The position numbers and the translations under genes were made by a program. A DNA stretch of 64,000 nucleotides, taken from positions 1-64,000 of the forward strand of contig JADMKK010000057.1 in assembly GCA_015478895.1 (NCBI GenBank). The letters are read 5' to 3'. The DNA is from Comamonas sp. Its GTDB lineage: Bacteria; Pseudomonadota; Gammaproteobacteria; Burkholderiales; Burkholderiaceae_C. Shown in pieces: positions 63,104 through 64,000 of the stretch (its first letter is position 1; every line of letters starts with the position of its first letter). The notes beneath the pieces were generated by a model. That model searched no databases and was not told where the DNA came from. It saw nothing but the letters and a program-made list of their open reading frames with translations.

Positions 63104-64000
63104 GTGCAATTTGTTCTGAACGCTCTGGCGTTGGGCTATCGCCCGCTGTGGAATGCCGAACGTAACTTGGCAGGCGTGCAGCTGTTTTTGCACGATGAAG
63201 CTGACACGCTGGTCGATAGCGCCCATTTGCTGCGCATCTTGCAGGAGATGTGGGCCCCGACCTCGCCGTTGCTATTGCTCTCGCCGCACTCGCAGCGCTT
63301 GCTGCAAAGCTTGCTGGAACACATCACACCCAGCCCCGCCTGGGCGCTGGAAATCCGTGCCGACTGGCTGGCGCAGGATGTGGTGCTGCAATCGCACGTT
63401 GCTGTTGCCGCACAGCGCGGTGTGCGCATGGTCTGGCGTGGCAGCATGGCCCTGCTGCCCAATGCACAACAGGCGAACAATTTTGTCTGCAGCCTGCTGC
63501 ATCTGGAACCGCAAGATGCTTTTGCATTGATGCAAATTCCTTCAGACCAGCCCGTGCCCCAGCGCTTGATGCTGCTGGAGCACCAGATGTACGAACAGAT
63601 TCACAGCCAGCCTCTGGTGCGCCGTTGCCTGGAGCAATACCACGCCAGCGCGGTGGCAGGCTGGCCGGTGGAAGATGTGCTGCACCGCATGCGCGGCTCG
63701 CGCGTGCTGCATCCCTCGCACGCGCATGTATTGCGCTTGATGAAGGCCGTGGATGCTGACCAGTCGCTGGACACGTTTGAAGAAATTCTGAGCGAAGATT
63801 CGCTGCTGGCCTACCGCTTCATGCTGTACGCCAACTCCGCCGCACTGGGCGCACGCAACCCGATCAACTCCCTGCGCCGCGCGCTGGTCATGCTGGGCTA
63901 CGGCACCATGCAGTCGTGGCTGGCCACGCAACTGGGGCATGCCAGCCATGAAAAAGACCTGCACCCAATTCGCCTGGCGGCCGTCATGCGGGCGCAACTG
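63104..64000 (+). CDS. HDOD-domain signalling protein, partial (runs off the window)
   Basis: Open frame of 299 codons without a stop before the window end. The first 150 residues resemble a degenerate EAL-type domain as in YuxH-like proteins (ALGYRPLWNAERNLAGVQLF, LEIRADWLAQDVVLQSHVAV), with no EAL catalytic motif. The following part is an HDOD domain: LRLMKAVDADQSLDTFEEIL, LAYRFMLYANSAALGARNPI and NSLRRALVMLGYGTMQSWLA. Such proteins act in cyclic-di-GMP or stress signalling; the exact job is unknown. GTG at 63104 is the earliest likely start, but no good ribosome site is visible. Confidence 0.8.
   Translation, partial: MQFVLNALALGYRPLWNAERNLAGVQLFLHDEADTLVDSAHLLRILQEMWAPTSPLLLLSPHSQRLLQSLLEHITPSPAWALEIRADWLAQDVVLQSHVAVAAQRGVRMVWRGSMALLPNAQQANNFVCSLLHLEPQDAFALMQIPSDQPVPQRLMLLEHQMYEQIHSQPLVRRCLEQYHASAVAGWPVEDVLHRMRGSRVLHPSHAHVLRLMKAVDADQSLDTFEEILSEDSLLAYRFMLYANSAALGARNPINSLRRALVMLGYGTMQSWLATQLGHASHEKDLHPIRLAAVMRAQL

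Overview
The window is almost entirely one flagellum and chemotaxis locus of about 60 kb from a betaproteobacterium. Gene content, gene order and protein style (fliEFGHIJK-LMNOPQR, motAB-cheY-cheZ-flhB-flhA-flhF-fliA, flgMN/flgA/flgB-L, CheD next to CheR and CheB) suggest Burkholderiales, most likely Comamonadaceae (Comamonas-like). That placement is inferred from memory of such loci, not from a search.

Layout. 1-331: non-coding, with apparent tandem promoters pointing left off the window. 332-2257: uup-type ABC-F ATPase. 2383-8873 (- strand): chemotaxis operon, transcribed as a small CheZ-like protein, cheY1, cheA, cheW, cheR, cheD, cheB. 8902-10719 (+): receiver-first histidine kinase and a NarL-type response regulator. 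10827-22131 (-): fliF-G-H-I-J-K and fliL-M-N-O-P-Q-R, building the basal body, C-ring and export gate, with fliE divergent at 22312. 22964-28202 (-): fliT, fliS, fliD and two near-duplicate flagellins; a third, longer flagellin is divergent at 28596. 30206-33274 (+): a 1022-residue protein made almost entirely of eight-residue repeats, behind a good sigma-28 promoter. 33632-39985: AT-richer glycan island (sugar aminotransferase, WbqC-like protein, methyltransferase, ParB/sulfiredoxin-like protein, TPR O-GlcNAc-transferase-like enzyme), probably for flagellin glycosylation. 40567-50176 (+): motA, motB, cheY2, cheZ, flhB, flhA, flhF, an FlhG-position protein without a P-loop, and fliA. 50336-51969 (-): flgN, flgM, flgA. 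52150-63071 (+): flgB-C-D-E-F-G-H-I-J-K-L. 63104-64000: start of an HDOD-domain protein cut by the window end.

How it works together. The Fli/Flh proteins make the basal body and type III export gate; the Flg proteins make rod, rings, hook and hook-filament junction. FliA (sigma-28) is held by FlgM until the hook is complete, then transcribes late genes. I found five sigma-28 promoters of the form T(A/C)AA-N15-nCCGA: before fliD, one flagellin, the octapeptide-repeat gene, motA and flgM. The Che proteins control rotation through FliM/FliN. No flhDC and no chemoreceptor gene lie in the window, so the master regulator and receptors must be elsewhere.

The most unusual items are the sigma-28-linked octapeptide-repeat protein, a 148-residue CheZ-like protein carrying the DxxxQ phosphatase motif, the P-loop-less FlhG-position protein, a 114-bp identical tract in the variable region of two flagellins, and an eight-copy family of intergenic palindromes at transcript ends.
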